Virus record (IMG/VR): IMGVR_UViG_3300046001_002852
Span: 1 to 20,073 of that record
Direction: 5' to 3' (one strand)
Source of the DNA: a virus
DNA length: 20,073 nucleotides
Shown here: positions 13,622 through 19,886 of the stretch, piece by piece
How the letters are laid out: every line of letters starts with the position of its first letter
Position numbering within the stretch: the first letter of the stretch is position 1
Made by a program: the position numbers and the translations under genes
The notes under the pieces: model-generated
The model's database searches: none
The model's input: only the letters and a program-made list of their open reading frames with translations
What the model was told of the DNA's origin: nothing

Positions 13622-14377
13622 ATGAGCGATTTACCAAAGCATATTTCCTATTCATCACTAACCACGTGGCAAGAGTGTGGCTGGAAGTACTATCTCACCA
13701 AAGTCGAGAAGGTACAAGAAGCGCATGCAGTCTGGTTCACAGGTGGTACAGCCGTACATAAGGCTACAGAAGTCTATGATCTTGAGGGTGGAGATTTAGA
13801 AACCATCTGGAACAAGGTCTGGTTTGAACAAGTCAAAGAAGATGAAGAACTCCATGGCGACATGAATGAGTGGCAGTATGCCAAGCGTGAAGATATGTCG
13901 TGGTGGTATGGCGAAGGCATCTGGATGCTTGAGCGCTGGATTAAGTTCCGCAACAATGGCTGGAATGTCTACGAAGATTTTATAGAAAAAGAGTATGAGA
14001 TTCCTATCGAGGATACTGTCGTCAAGATGGCAATCGATAGAGTCATGACCGATTTCGATGGGAATAGGGTACTCATCGATATCAAAACTGGTGCGTCATC
14101 CCAGAGGCATCCTTTGCAACTTGCAGTGTATGCATGGGCATTGGGTAAGCATGGGATTACTGTCGATAGGGCAGGTTTCTGGGATGCACGTACTGGTACT
14201 GTTTCACAATGGAACCTAGAATTCTTACACGCAGAGCGTGTCGAAGACATACTCAACACCTTTGACACTGCTCGCAAGAACACGATCTTCCTGCCTAACT
14301 TTTCTAACTGTGGCAGATGTGGTGTAATATCATCATGCAAGTTTCTTCACTCAACGAAAAAAGGAGATAAGAGATGA
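13622..14377 (+). CDS. Cas4/RecB-like PD-(D/E)XK exonuclease
   Basis: A 251-aa nuclease of the RecB/Cas4 type (PDDEXK_1 style). Visible in order: SYSSLTTWQECGWKYYL with Cys19, GGTAVHKATE with His46, MAIDRVM with Asp139, VLIDIKTG with Asp153 and Lys155, QLAVYAWAL with Gln166 and Tyr170, and a C-terminal CGRCGVISSC with Cys230, Cys233 and Cys239. These four Cys match the iron-sulfur cluster ligands of Cas4 and AddB-like enzymes. It should process DNA ends in phage recombination or replication. No Cas1, Cas2 or repeat array is nearby, so a CRISPR role is not supported. It lacks a ribosome-binding site and is probably leaderless. Its end overlaps the next gene's ATG. Confidence 0.88.
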   Translation: MSDLPKHISYSSLTTWQECGWKYYLTKVEKVQEAHAVWFTGGTAVHKATEVYDLEGGDLETIWNKVWFEQVKEDEELHGDMNEWQYAKREDMSWWYGEGIWMLERWIKFRNNGWNVYEDFIEKEYEIPIEDTVVKMAIDRVMTDFDGNRVLIDIKTGASSQRHPLQLAVYAWALGKHGITVDRAGFWDARTGTVSQWNLEFLHAERVEDILNTFDTARKNTIFLPNFSNCGRCGVISSCKFLHSTKKGDKR

Positions 14378-14799
14378 CTGGAAACTTCCAAGTCAGCAGT
14401 AAACTACCCGATGGACGTATCTTCGTGGTAGCATCGGAAACCTATGCAGGTTTCTGTGAAGCACTAGAGAGTGCTGTCGGCATCGAAGAGTCACAAGATG
14501 TACTCAAGATCATGGCAGTATCTCTAACAGGAGCACCTACCAATGGTGTTCAAGCAGTGACGAATGTCGCAGCAGCATTTCCAGGGGCTGAGGTAATTCA
14601 CACTGCACATCCAACCAATTCGGCTGGTAATGTAGGACCAACATCAAAGAGTTGTTCTCACGGTGTAATGACCAAGAGAACTGGTGCTGGTGCTAAAGGT
14701 CCTTGGAAGGCATACATGTGTCCTTCACCTAAGGGAACACCAGATCAGTGCGAGCCTGTATGGGTACGCAGAAATGATGCAGATTGGAATAGTTTCTAA
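14374..14799 (+). CDS. Zinc-binding phage protein next to the nuclease
   Basis: A 141-aa protein with GGAG before an ATG that overlaps the nuclease stop. Residues 1-70 form an alpha/beta part (DGRIFVVASETYAGFCEALE). Residues 94-130 carry a Cys/His set: Cys94-Ser-His96 in SCSHGVM, then GPWKAYMCPSPKGTPDQC with Cys116 and Cys126. This CxH-C-C arrangement looks like a zinc ribbon. I recall similar C-termini in actinophage proteins of unknown function located among replication genes. Position between a nuclease and an ATPase suggests a single-strand-DNA-binding or recombination partner. That role is inferred and the family is unnamed here. Confidence 0.6.
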   Translation: MTGNFQVSSKLPDGRIFVVASETYAGFCEALESAVGIEESQDVLKIMAVSLTGAPTNGVQAVTNVAAAFPGAEVIHTAHPTNSAGNVGPTSKSCSHGVMTKRTGAGAKGPWKAYMCPSPKGTPDQCEPVWVRRNDADWNSF

Positions 14800-14802
14800 G
14801 AG

Positions 14803-15597
14803 ATGAGAACCCTAGCCCGTGCAGTTGGTGGAAAGGACATTGGTGGTGAACCATTACCATCAGTGTTCCGCACGTTTGACGTCAACAAAATAGTCATACG
14901 CAGATCCGAAGTGTCGATGATTGCTGGTACTCCAGGTGCTGGTAAGTCAACGCTTGCATTGGCTATTGCGTTACGGGCTAAGGTTCCTACTCTGTATGTA
15001 TCTGCCGACACAAACGCCCACACAATGGCTATGCGTCTGCTATCTATGATTACTGGCAAACCCCAATCCGAGGCTGAGCGTATGCTTGAGCAGGATGTTG
15101 AAGGTAGTCGTAAAACAATTAATGATTCCTCGGGACATATCTTCTGGTCGTTTGAGTCAGCACCTACGCTGGCAGATCTCGATCAAGAGGTAGAAGCATT
15201 CGAGGAATTGTGGGGATGTTCGCCGACTCTCATAGTTGTTGATAACCTTATGGATATCTCCAATGACGGGGGAGAAGAGTTTGCGAACATGCGTTCTACA
15301 ATCAAAGAGTTGAAGTATCTTGCAAGAGATACCAACGCTGCTGTACTAATACTGCACCACACCAAGGAGTCGTATACGGGGAACCCATGTCAACCACGCT
15401 CTGCTTTGCAGGGTATGGTGGCGCAGTTGCCTGCACTTATCTGTACAGTGGGGACTAACGCACCAGGCTACATCGCTGTAGCAGCCGTTAAGAACCGCTA
15501 TGGTAAGGCAGATCCAACTGGGGATACGGCTTTTTGGTTGCAGTTTAACCCAGAGTATATGGATGTTTCAGACATCCCAGAACGTGTTGTCACATGA
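14803..15597 (+). CDS. RecA/DnaB-like ATPase (replicative helicase or loader type)
   Basis: A 264-aa single-domain P-loop ATPase. Walker A is GTPGAGKST at residues 42-50, followed by LYVSADTNAHTMAMRLL. Walker B is LIVVDNLM with Asp147. A His pair in ILHHTKE (185-186) stands where RecA/DnaB enzymes have a nucleotide-sensing residue, and KNRYG near residue 231 resembles the DnaB C-terminal arginine region. This matches short AAA_25/RepA-like or DnaB-C-like proteins. It lacks the N-terminal primase-binding domain of full DnaB. It probably acts as phage helicase or recombinase with the primase encoded downstream. Its end overlaps the next gene as ATGA. Confidence 0.82.
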   Translation: MRTLARAVGGKDIGGEPLPSVFRTFDVNKIVIRRSEVSMIAGTPGAGKSTLALAIALRAKVPTLYVSADTNAHTMAMRLLSMITGKPQSEAERMLEQDVEGSRKTINDSSGHIFWSFESAPTLADLDQEVEAFEELWGCSPTLIVVDNLMDISNDGGEEFANMRSTIKELKYLARDTNAAVLILHHTKESYTGNPCQPRSALQGMVAQLPALICTVGTNAPGYIAVAAVKNRYGKADPTGDTAFWLQFNPEYMDVSDIPERVVT

Positions 15598-15794
15598 AAG
15601 ATATAAATGAATTAAGACCTGACTACACCAAGGCTATGGACATCAGAGGTGAGCCCACCCGTGTCTGTGTATGTGGATGTTTCGTCTGGAATCTTAAAGT
15701 AACATTCGATGAAGATAATACGATAGGAATGTATTTCAGAGATATGGAGTGCGCTGACTGTGGAACGCAGGCAACCGCCCCAATTGAGGAGTAA
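15594..15794 (+). CDS. Small CxCxC...CxxC zinc-binding protein
   Basis: A 66-aa protein coupled to the ATPase gene by an ATGA overlap. It has a helical N-terminus (INELRPDYTKAMDIRGEPTR), then CVCGC at residues 25-29, two predicted strands (VWNLKVTFDEDN, IGMYFRDME) and CADCGTQATAP with Cys53 and Cys56. This resembles a single rubredoxin-like or zinc-ribbon knuckle pair. I recall near-identical small proteins beside helicase genes in actinophages, without known function. It may bind DNA or assist the replication proteins. Confidence 0.65.
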   Translation: MKDINELRPDYTKAMDIRGEPTRVCVCGCFVWNLKVTFDEDNTIGMYFRDMECADCGTQATAPIEE

Positions 15795-15796
15795 AG

Positions 15797-16228
15797 ATGA
15801 AACTAAAGAACTATATATTCTTGATGGTGCTTGTAGTCTTTGTGGGTACACTTCCCCACACTGTGGGTGCGCTGTTTATCCAGCAAAAAATTATAGAAAT
15901 TGAAAGAGAAATCTTTTACCATTGCTCATCTCCAGCCATGTCTGAGATGAAGTTAGCAGCCCGAGAAGTAGCCAAAATCAAGGTTTCTGTGATGTATAAC
16001 AGTAAGCGTCAATGGGAAGCACTAGAAGAGTTGTGGGATAGAGAGTCACGCTGGGATTACACAGCAGACAATCCAAGATCTACAGCCTATGGTATTCCGC
16101 AGTTGCTCAAGATGGATCCGCGTACACCTATGGTGAAGCAGATCGACTTAGGGCTCAAATATATTAAGCACCGCTACAAGACGCCTGTGAAGGCGTTAGA
16201 GTTCCACGATAAGAATGGGTGGTACTGA
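15797..16228 (+). CDS. Secreted or membrane-anchored lytic transglycosylase-like protein
   Basis: A 143-aa protein with GAGGAG five bases before its ATG. Residues 4-25 are a signal peptide or anchor (NYIFLMVLVVFVGTLPHTVG). Residues 73-143 match the short SLT/resuscitation-type muramidase domain of Actinobacteria: WEALEELWDRESRW with candidate catalytic Glu83, NPRSTAYGIPQLL, GLKYIKHRYKTP and the terminal FHDKNGWY. Such domains cleave the glycan backbone. It is compact, with a shortened loop between IPQLL and the GLKYI helix. Its place among replication genes, away from the endolysin, suggests early wall remodelling or exclusion of other phages. The last codons overlap the resolvase start. Confidence 0.78.
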   Translation: MKLKNYIFLMVLVVFVGTLPHTVGALFIQQKIIEIEREIFYHCSSPAMSEMKLAAREVAKIKVSVMYNSKRQWEALEELWDRESRWDYTADNPRSTAYGIPQLLKMDPRTPMVKQIDLGLKYIKHRYKTPVKALEFHDKNGWY

Positions 16229-16572
16229 TGAGCAGTGCAGCGAAAGCAAAAGGCTCCAAAGCCGAAAGAGATGTAGTCACTTATCTGATTGAGAACGGAT
16301 ACCCATACGCTGAAAGGCGTTTAGCAGGGGCGCAAGAAGATAAGGGCGACATCGCTGGTGTTAATGGTGTGTGCATTGAGGTTAAAGATCACAAGAGCAT
16401 GGCACTATCTGGATGGATAGAAGAACTTATTGTTGAGATCAAACATGCTAAAGCATGGACTGGTGTTGTATGGCACAAGCGCAAAGGTAAATCATCTCCT
16501 GGCGATTGGTATGCTACAATGCCTGGGTCAGTGTATTTAGATCTACTAAAGAAGGCGATGAAGAATGAATGA
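16228..16572 (+). CDS. Holliday-junction-resolvase-like PD-(D/E)XK nuclease
   Basis: A 114-aa protein from the ATG at 16228, which overlaps the previous TGA (TGATG); a GTG at 16219 would add three residues and is less likely. Motifs: KGSKAERDVVTYLIENGY with Glu13, RRLAGAQEDKGDIAG with Asp41, and VCIEVKDHK with Glu51 and Lys53. This E-D-ExK pattern is that of small archaeal-type resolvases and related phage nucleases, which cut branched DNA. WHKRKGKSSPGDWYATM forms the final strands. It probably resolves replication or recombination intermediates before packaging. A related simple restriction-type nuclease is possible. Confidence 0.78.
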   Translation: MSSAAKAKGSKAERDVVTYLIENGYPYAERRLAGAQEDKGDIAGVNGVCIEVKDHKSMALSGWIEELIVEIKHAKAWTGVVWHKRKGKSSPGDWYATMPGSVYLDLLKKAMKNE

Positions 16573-16942
16573 TGCGCCAGATATAACAACAATACTTGAA
16601 TACTATGGTGCTGTTGTACCTACCCGTAGTGGTTGGGCTAAACTTAAATGCCCATTCCACGATGATTCACATGCATCTGCAGCAGTCAACTTGAGAGATA
16701 ACATCTTTAAGTGTCATGGTTGCCAGTACAAAGGCGATGCATATGCTATCATTATGTTAAAAGAAGGAGTTGGTTTTCGTGAAGCAATCACACTTGCAAA
16801 AGGAATCTTTGACCAGAGCGGCAAAGTATTACCACAGCGCCCTGCACGAAGCGGAGGACTACCTCGCAGAACGGGGTATAACGATGGAACACGCCCTGAA
16901 AATGCGCTTGGGCGTCGTGCTAGAACCGCTCACGGGTCATGA
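16565..16942 (+). CDS. DNA primase zinc-finger (CHC2) part of a split primase
   Basis: A 125-aa ORF overlapping the resolvase by 8 bases. Residues 26-82 are a CHC2-type primase zinc domain: CPFHDDSHASAAVN with Cys29 and His32, then FKCHGCQYKGDAYAIIM with Cys50 and Cys53, then GFREAITLAKGIF. This domain helps recognise template sites. The last ~40 residues are Arg/Gly-rich, match nothing and overlap the next ORF, so they look like out-of-frame reading. The natural product may end in these residues, be joined to the next ORF by a +1 shift, or be split by a base error. Confidence 0.8.
   Translation: MNDAPDITTILEYYGAVVPTRSGWAKLKCPFHDDSHASAAVNLRDNIFKCHGCQYKGDAYAIIMLKEGVGFREAITLAKGIFDQSGKVLPQRPARSGGLPRRTGYNDGTRPENALGRRARTAHGS
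16764..16769 (+). promoter_or_regulatory. Internal ribosome-binding site for the Toprim ORF
   Basis: AAGGAG inside the zinc-finger ORF, nine bases before the GTG at 16779. It supports separate translation of the second primase ORF. The TTG at 16770 directly abuts the motif and is too close to be used. Confidence 0.55.
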
Positions 16943-17399
16943 AGCCTATATCAATCGCTTGGCGATTCCGTATCTTACGCGTTCGGGGGTGGTTGACCTT
17001 CGATTCAGGTCCATGGACCACTCAGAGCCAAAGTACATGGGAATCAGTGGGGCGACTACCCATCTCTATAACGTGGGTTCGTTTTTCAAAGCGTCCTCAT
17101 ACATTTCTATCTGTGAAGGCGAGATTGACACCATCACGCTTGATACAGTTTGCGGGATACCTGCGGTGGGGGTCCCTGGAGTGAACAACTGGAAAAAGCA
17201 TTACACCAGACTACTTTCAGACTTCGAGAGAGTGTTCCTCTTTGCCGATGGTGACAACGCTGGGGCTGAGTTTGGCAAGATGTTAGCAAAGGAACTGCCT
17301 AATCTGACCATTGTCGCCATGCCTGACGGCGAGGATGTGAACAGCATATATCGGACAAATGGTGTAGAATATTTCCAACAGAAGATTGCGAGTGCATAA
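16779..17399 (+). CDS. DNA primase Toprim (catalytic) part of a split primase
   Basis: A 206-aa protein from GTG 16779. Residues 22-105 match the linker and N-terminal primase region (EAEDYLAERGITMEHALKMR, LGVVLEPLTGHEAYINR, RLAIPYLTRSGVVDLRFR). Residues 108-190 are a Toprim domain: SICEGEIDTITL with Glu113, VGVPGVNNW, VFLFADGDNAG with Asp157 and Asp159, and MPDGEDVNSIY. Toprim binds metal for RNA primer synthesis. It has no zinc domain of its own, which lies in the preceding, overlapping ORF in a +1-related frame. The two overlap by about 164 bases. Its stop overlaps the next ATG (TAATG). Confidence 0.82.
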   Translation: MKQSHLQKESLTRAAKYYHSALHEAEDYLAERGITMEHALKMRLGVVLEPLTGHEAYINRLAIPYLTRSGVVDLRFRSMDHSEPKYMGISGATTHLYNVGSFFKASSYISICEGEIDTITLDTVCGIPAVGVPGVNNWKKHYTRLLSDFERVFLFADGDNAGAEFGKMLAKELPNLTIVAMPDGEDVNSIYRTNGVEYFQQKIASA

Positions 17400-17755
17400 T
17401 GTTAGTACCGAATAAAGATGGCATCCTCAAGTGTGATGATGACTGTGGCTTTCGTACCTCAGATATATTCGAGTTCCTACAGCATTGTAACATCGACTTT
17501 GAGTGGGGTGTGCGCCTCAATAAGAGATTCTCATTTGATCTATTTACTTTCCTTAGTCTTATCAATGATCTTGCTAACGATGGTGATCTTGATGGTGTAT
17601 GGGATGCTGTTCAGAGTGCAACCTTGATGATGGTCAATGTCAGTGATGGCGACCTAGAGGAGTTCGTAGAAGAGATTGTCGTTGCTGGTGAGATGGATGA
17701 CATGATAAGCGACATAGAAAAACTACTCAAGAAAGATGGAAATGAAAAAGATTAA
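17399..17755 (+). CDS. Acidic hypothetical protein
   Basis: A 118-aa acidic, helical protein coupled to the primase gene (TAATG). It begins MLVPNKDGILKCDDDCGFRT, with CxxxC at residues 12-16 and Cys30, and continues FSFDLFTFLSLINDLANDGD and GDLEEFVEEIVVAGEMDDMI. No domain is recognised. The charge and helices suggest a protein-protein or DNA-mimic role. Only its location in the replication operon bears on function. Confidence 0.6.
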   Translation: MLVPNKDGILKCDDDCGFRTSDIFEFLQHCNIDFEWGVRLNKRFSFDLFTFLSLINDLANDGDLDGVWDAVQSATLMMVNVSDGDLEEFVEEIVVAGEMDDMISDIEKLLKKDGNEKD

Positions 17756-18122
17756 AACAGTTAAAGAAATAATTAAGAGTAATGAATACAAGTGGGAACC
17801 ACCACACAAGGTGGGTGAGTATCGCTTTGATATACCTGATCCTAACCAGTTTGAGTTAGATCTGTGGGAGATCAGTGATGAACTCACTAACTTGCTACTC
17901 AAGAAGCATAAGGATTACGGTCCAAAGAACATCTCAGGTAGCCCAGGTGGTCCACTCAATGGCTTGCGTGTGCGTATGTGGGACAAGATGGCACGTATCA
18001 ATCATTTACTAGACAATGATTTTAATGCAGTCAATGAACCTCTCGAAGATTCCTTTGCTGATCTAGCGAACTATTCAATCATCGCACTCATGGTAATGAA
18101 AGGGAAATGGCCAACAGAATGA
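17736..18122 (+). CDS. DUF1599 / nucleotide-modification-associated (Nmad1)-like protein
   Basis: A 128-aa protein overlapping the previous gene by 20 bases; Met3 at 17742 is an alternative start. Residues 45-128 carry the family pattern: TNLLLKKHKDYGPKNI, GGPLNGLRVRMWDKMARINH and EPLEDSFADLANYSIIALMV. The KxKDYG, RxWDKxxR and EDxxxDxANY motifs are those of DUF1599, which has been proposed in comparative genomics as nucleotide-modification-associated domain 1 and resembles MazG-type helical nucleotide enzymes. It may act on phage or host nucleotide pools. Activity in this phage is not shown, and no base-modifying partner is recognised nearby. Confidence 0.78.
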   Translation: MEMKKIKTVKEIIKSNEYKWEPPHKVGEYRFDIPDPNQFELDLWEISDELTNLLLKKHKDYGPKNISGSPGGPLNGLRVRMWDKMARINHLLDNDFNAVNEPLEDSFADLANYSIIALMVMKGKWPTE

Positions 18123-18454
18123 AAAAGTCAATCAAAAAAACAATCAAAAAGATGTTCGGACCGTATAAAGGTAGCGAACAAAACGGTGGACGACCAATCT
18201 ATGTATTCAAAAGGAAGACTAAAGATGGCAAAGTGGTTACAACTTCTAGCAATAAGGCTCGCGTTGATTACGAGAAAGCCACAGGAAAAACCCTACCAAG
18301 AAAAACAGAAGTAGATCATAAGAACCACAAGGGTAGAGCAGGCGACGATAGAATGTCTAACCTGACCACTATCTCCAAGAGCAAGAATGTTGCTAAAGAA
18401 AATAAGCGCCGTGCTAAGAAAACAACAGCGAAGAAGGCGACCAAGAAGAAATGA
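18107..18454 (+). CDS. HNH-type endonuclease-like basic protein
   Basis: A 115-aa basic protein; ATG 18107 is taken, and ATG 18119 (ATGA overlap with the previous stop) is an equal alternative. Residues 25-60 are a beta part (GGRPIYVFKRKTKDGKVVTT). Residues 67-97 hold an HNH-like core: VDHKNHKGRAGDDRMSNLTT with an Asp-His pair, Asn, and a later Asn in SKSKNVAKEN. The tail is Lys/Ala repeats (KKTTAKKATKKK) like histone H1. It could be a free-standing homing nuclease or a packaging-linked nicking enzyme. The HNH call rests on the DH..N..DDR.SNL pattern. Confidence 0.7.
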   Translation: MANRMKKSIKKTIKKMFGPYKGSEQNGGRPIYVFKRKTKDGKVVTTSSNKARVDYEKATGKTLPRKTEVDHKNHKGRAGDDRMSNLTTISKSKNVAKENKRRAKKTTAKKATKKK

Positions 18455-19191
18455 AAAACATAGTTTGCATATCTGATTTGCAGGTTCCATATCACGATGT
18501 AGAAGCCACGAAGGCAGTGGCAAAGTTCATTCAGTGGTATCAACCTGAAACTGTAGTATCCTGCGGTGATGAAATGGATATGCAGACGATATCGAAATGG
18601 AGTAAGGGGACTGAACTAGAGTTTGAACGCTCTATTGGTCGTGACCGTGATCTTACACGTCAGGTTCTCTATGACTTAACCGTTGAGCATATGATTCGTA
18701 GCAACCATACTGATAGATTGTTTAACACAGTTGCTATGCGAGCACCAGGATTGCTTGGACTTCCTGAGTTGCAATTAGAAAACTTCCTTGGACTCAATGA
18801 ACTTGAGATTAAGTATCACACTGATCCATACGAACTAGCCCCAGGCTGGTTGCTTATGCACGGCGATGAGGGCAACGTACAACCCACAGCAGGAGCCACT
18901 GCGTTGGGTTTAGCCAAGCGCTCAGGCATGTCCGTAGTCTGTGGTCACACGCATCGCATGGGTCTGACACATCAGACTCAGACATATCGTGGCGGTAAGC
19001 CTAAGACTATCTGGGGTATGGAACTTGGTAACCTCATGGATTATCGTAATGCAAAATACATCAAGGCTGGGCTATTCACATGGCAACAAGGCTTTGGTAT
19101 CCTACATGTTGATGGGAAGAACGTAACCCCACAACTTGTACCAATCATCAATCAATCATTCACCGTGGACGGCAAAACATTCAAATGGTAG
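18451..19191 (+). CDS. Calcineurin-like metallophosphoesterase
   Basis: A 246-aa enzyme of the metallophosphoesterase superfamily, coupled to the HNH gene by ATGA. Motifs in order: ISDLQVPYHD with Asp9 and His15, VVSCGDEMDM with Asp40, IRSNHTDRL with Asn85 and His86, LLMHGDEG with His137, and VCGHTHRMG with His166 and His168. These are the metal ligands of the family. The usual GNH(D/E) motif is SNHT here. Phage members hydrolyse phosphodiesters in nucleic acid or nucleotides; the substrate cannot be told from sequence. The C-terminal part forms the expected closing strands. Confidence 0.85.
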   Translation: MKNIVCISDLQVPYHDVEATKAVAKFIQWYQPETVVSCGDEMDMQTISKWSKGTELEFERSIGRDRDLTRQVLYDLTVEHMIRSNHTDRLFNTVAMRAPGLLGLPELQLENFLGLNELEIKYHTDPYELAPGWLLMHGDEGNVQPTAGATALGLAKRSGMSVVCGHTHRMGLTHQTQTYRGGKPKTIWGMELGNLMDYRNAKYIKAGLFTWQQGFGILHVDGKNVTPQLVPIINQSFTVDGKTFKW

Positions 19192-19886
19192 TAGAAAAAT
19201 ACGACGGGCTCGTGGGCGCTATTGCCTACGAGTACTCTCGTAAGTATCACATTGTAGATGCTGACGATGTACGACAAGAACTGTGGGTATGGTTCCTTGA
19301 GCATCCTAACAAGGTTAAGACATGGGAAGCGTTAGATGGTAAGCAGTCTATTAAACTGATTGCTAAGTCACTACGCAACGCAGCAAAGGATTATTGCCAG
19401 AAGCAGAAGGCTCAGATCGGTGGGTATCGTGTAGAAGATAACTACTACTACGATAGAGAACTGGTTGAAGCGTTGCTACCATCAGTCATTAGAGGTGACG
19501 TAGTAGCACCATCAATCGTTGATCTAGGGTTCATCTCAGGCAAGAAGGTAGCCTCTGAGGGAGGCAATTGGTTTGCCATGATGGCTGATATTGCCTGGGG
19601 ACTTGAGAAACTCACCAATGAGCAGAAGAGTATAGTTTTTTTAAGATTCGGTGATGGCTGTGATAATAGAACCTTCGCTAAGGAACTAGGTATCACCGAA
19701 GATGCAGCACGTATGAGAGTGAACAGAGCAGTAAACAATTTGATTAACTTCCTCGGTGGCACTAAGCCACGCAAGGAAAATGACTACACAGAAGAGGAAG
19801 CAAATGTCAAGATCAATGCAGATAGACGAAGTGATGGAGATCTTTCAGAAGTTGGAGACGAACTTAGCGAACAAGAGTTGGACTGA
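19185..19886 (+). CDS. Sigma-70-like transcription factor
   Basis: A 233-aa protein whose start overlaps the phosphoesterase stop. Residues 1-75 resemble sigma region 2 (YDGLVGAIAYEYSRKYHIVD, ADDVRQELWVWFLEHP, IKLIAKSLRNAAKDY). Residues 135-190 form a region-4 helix-turn-helix (LEKLTNEQKSIVFLRFGDG, TFAKELGITEDAARMRVNRA). The acidic tail after residue 195 is dispensable-looking. Between them lies a divergent, probably flexible linker. It would direct host RNA polymerase to phage promoters, perhaps late ones. It lacks the full -10-binding features of primary sigma factors. Its last 83 bases overlap the next gene in another frame. Confidence 0.75.
   Translation: MVVEKYDGLVGAIAYEYSRKYHIVDADDVRQELWVWFLEHPNKVKTWEALDGKQSIKLIAKSLRNAAKDYCQKQKAQIGGYRVEDNYYYDRELVEALLPSVIRGDVVAPSIVDLGFISGKKVASEGGNWFAMMADIAWGLEKLTNEQKSIVFLRFGDGCDNRTFAKELGITEDAARMRVNRAVNNLINFLGGTKPRKENDYTEEEANVKINADRRSDGDLSEVGDELSEQELD

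Noticed and set aside
13622-14377. CRISPR-Cas system suggested by the Cas4-like nuclease
   Set aside because: There is no repeat-spacer array, Cas1 or Cas2 in the window; solo Cas4-like nucleases are common in phages.
16939-17184. Frame inside the Toprim ORF
   Set aside because: It has no recognisable domain and is fully covered by a clear Toprim protein.
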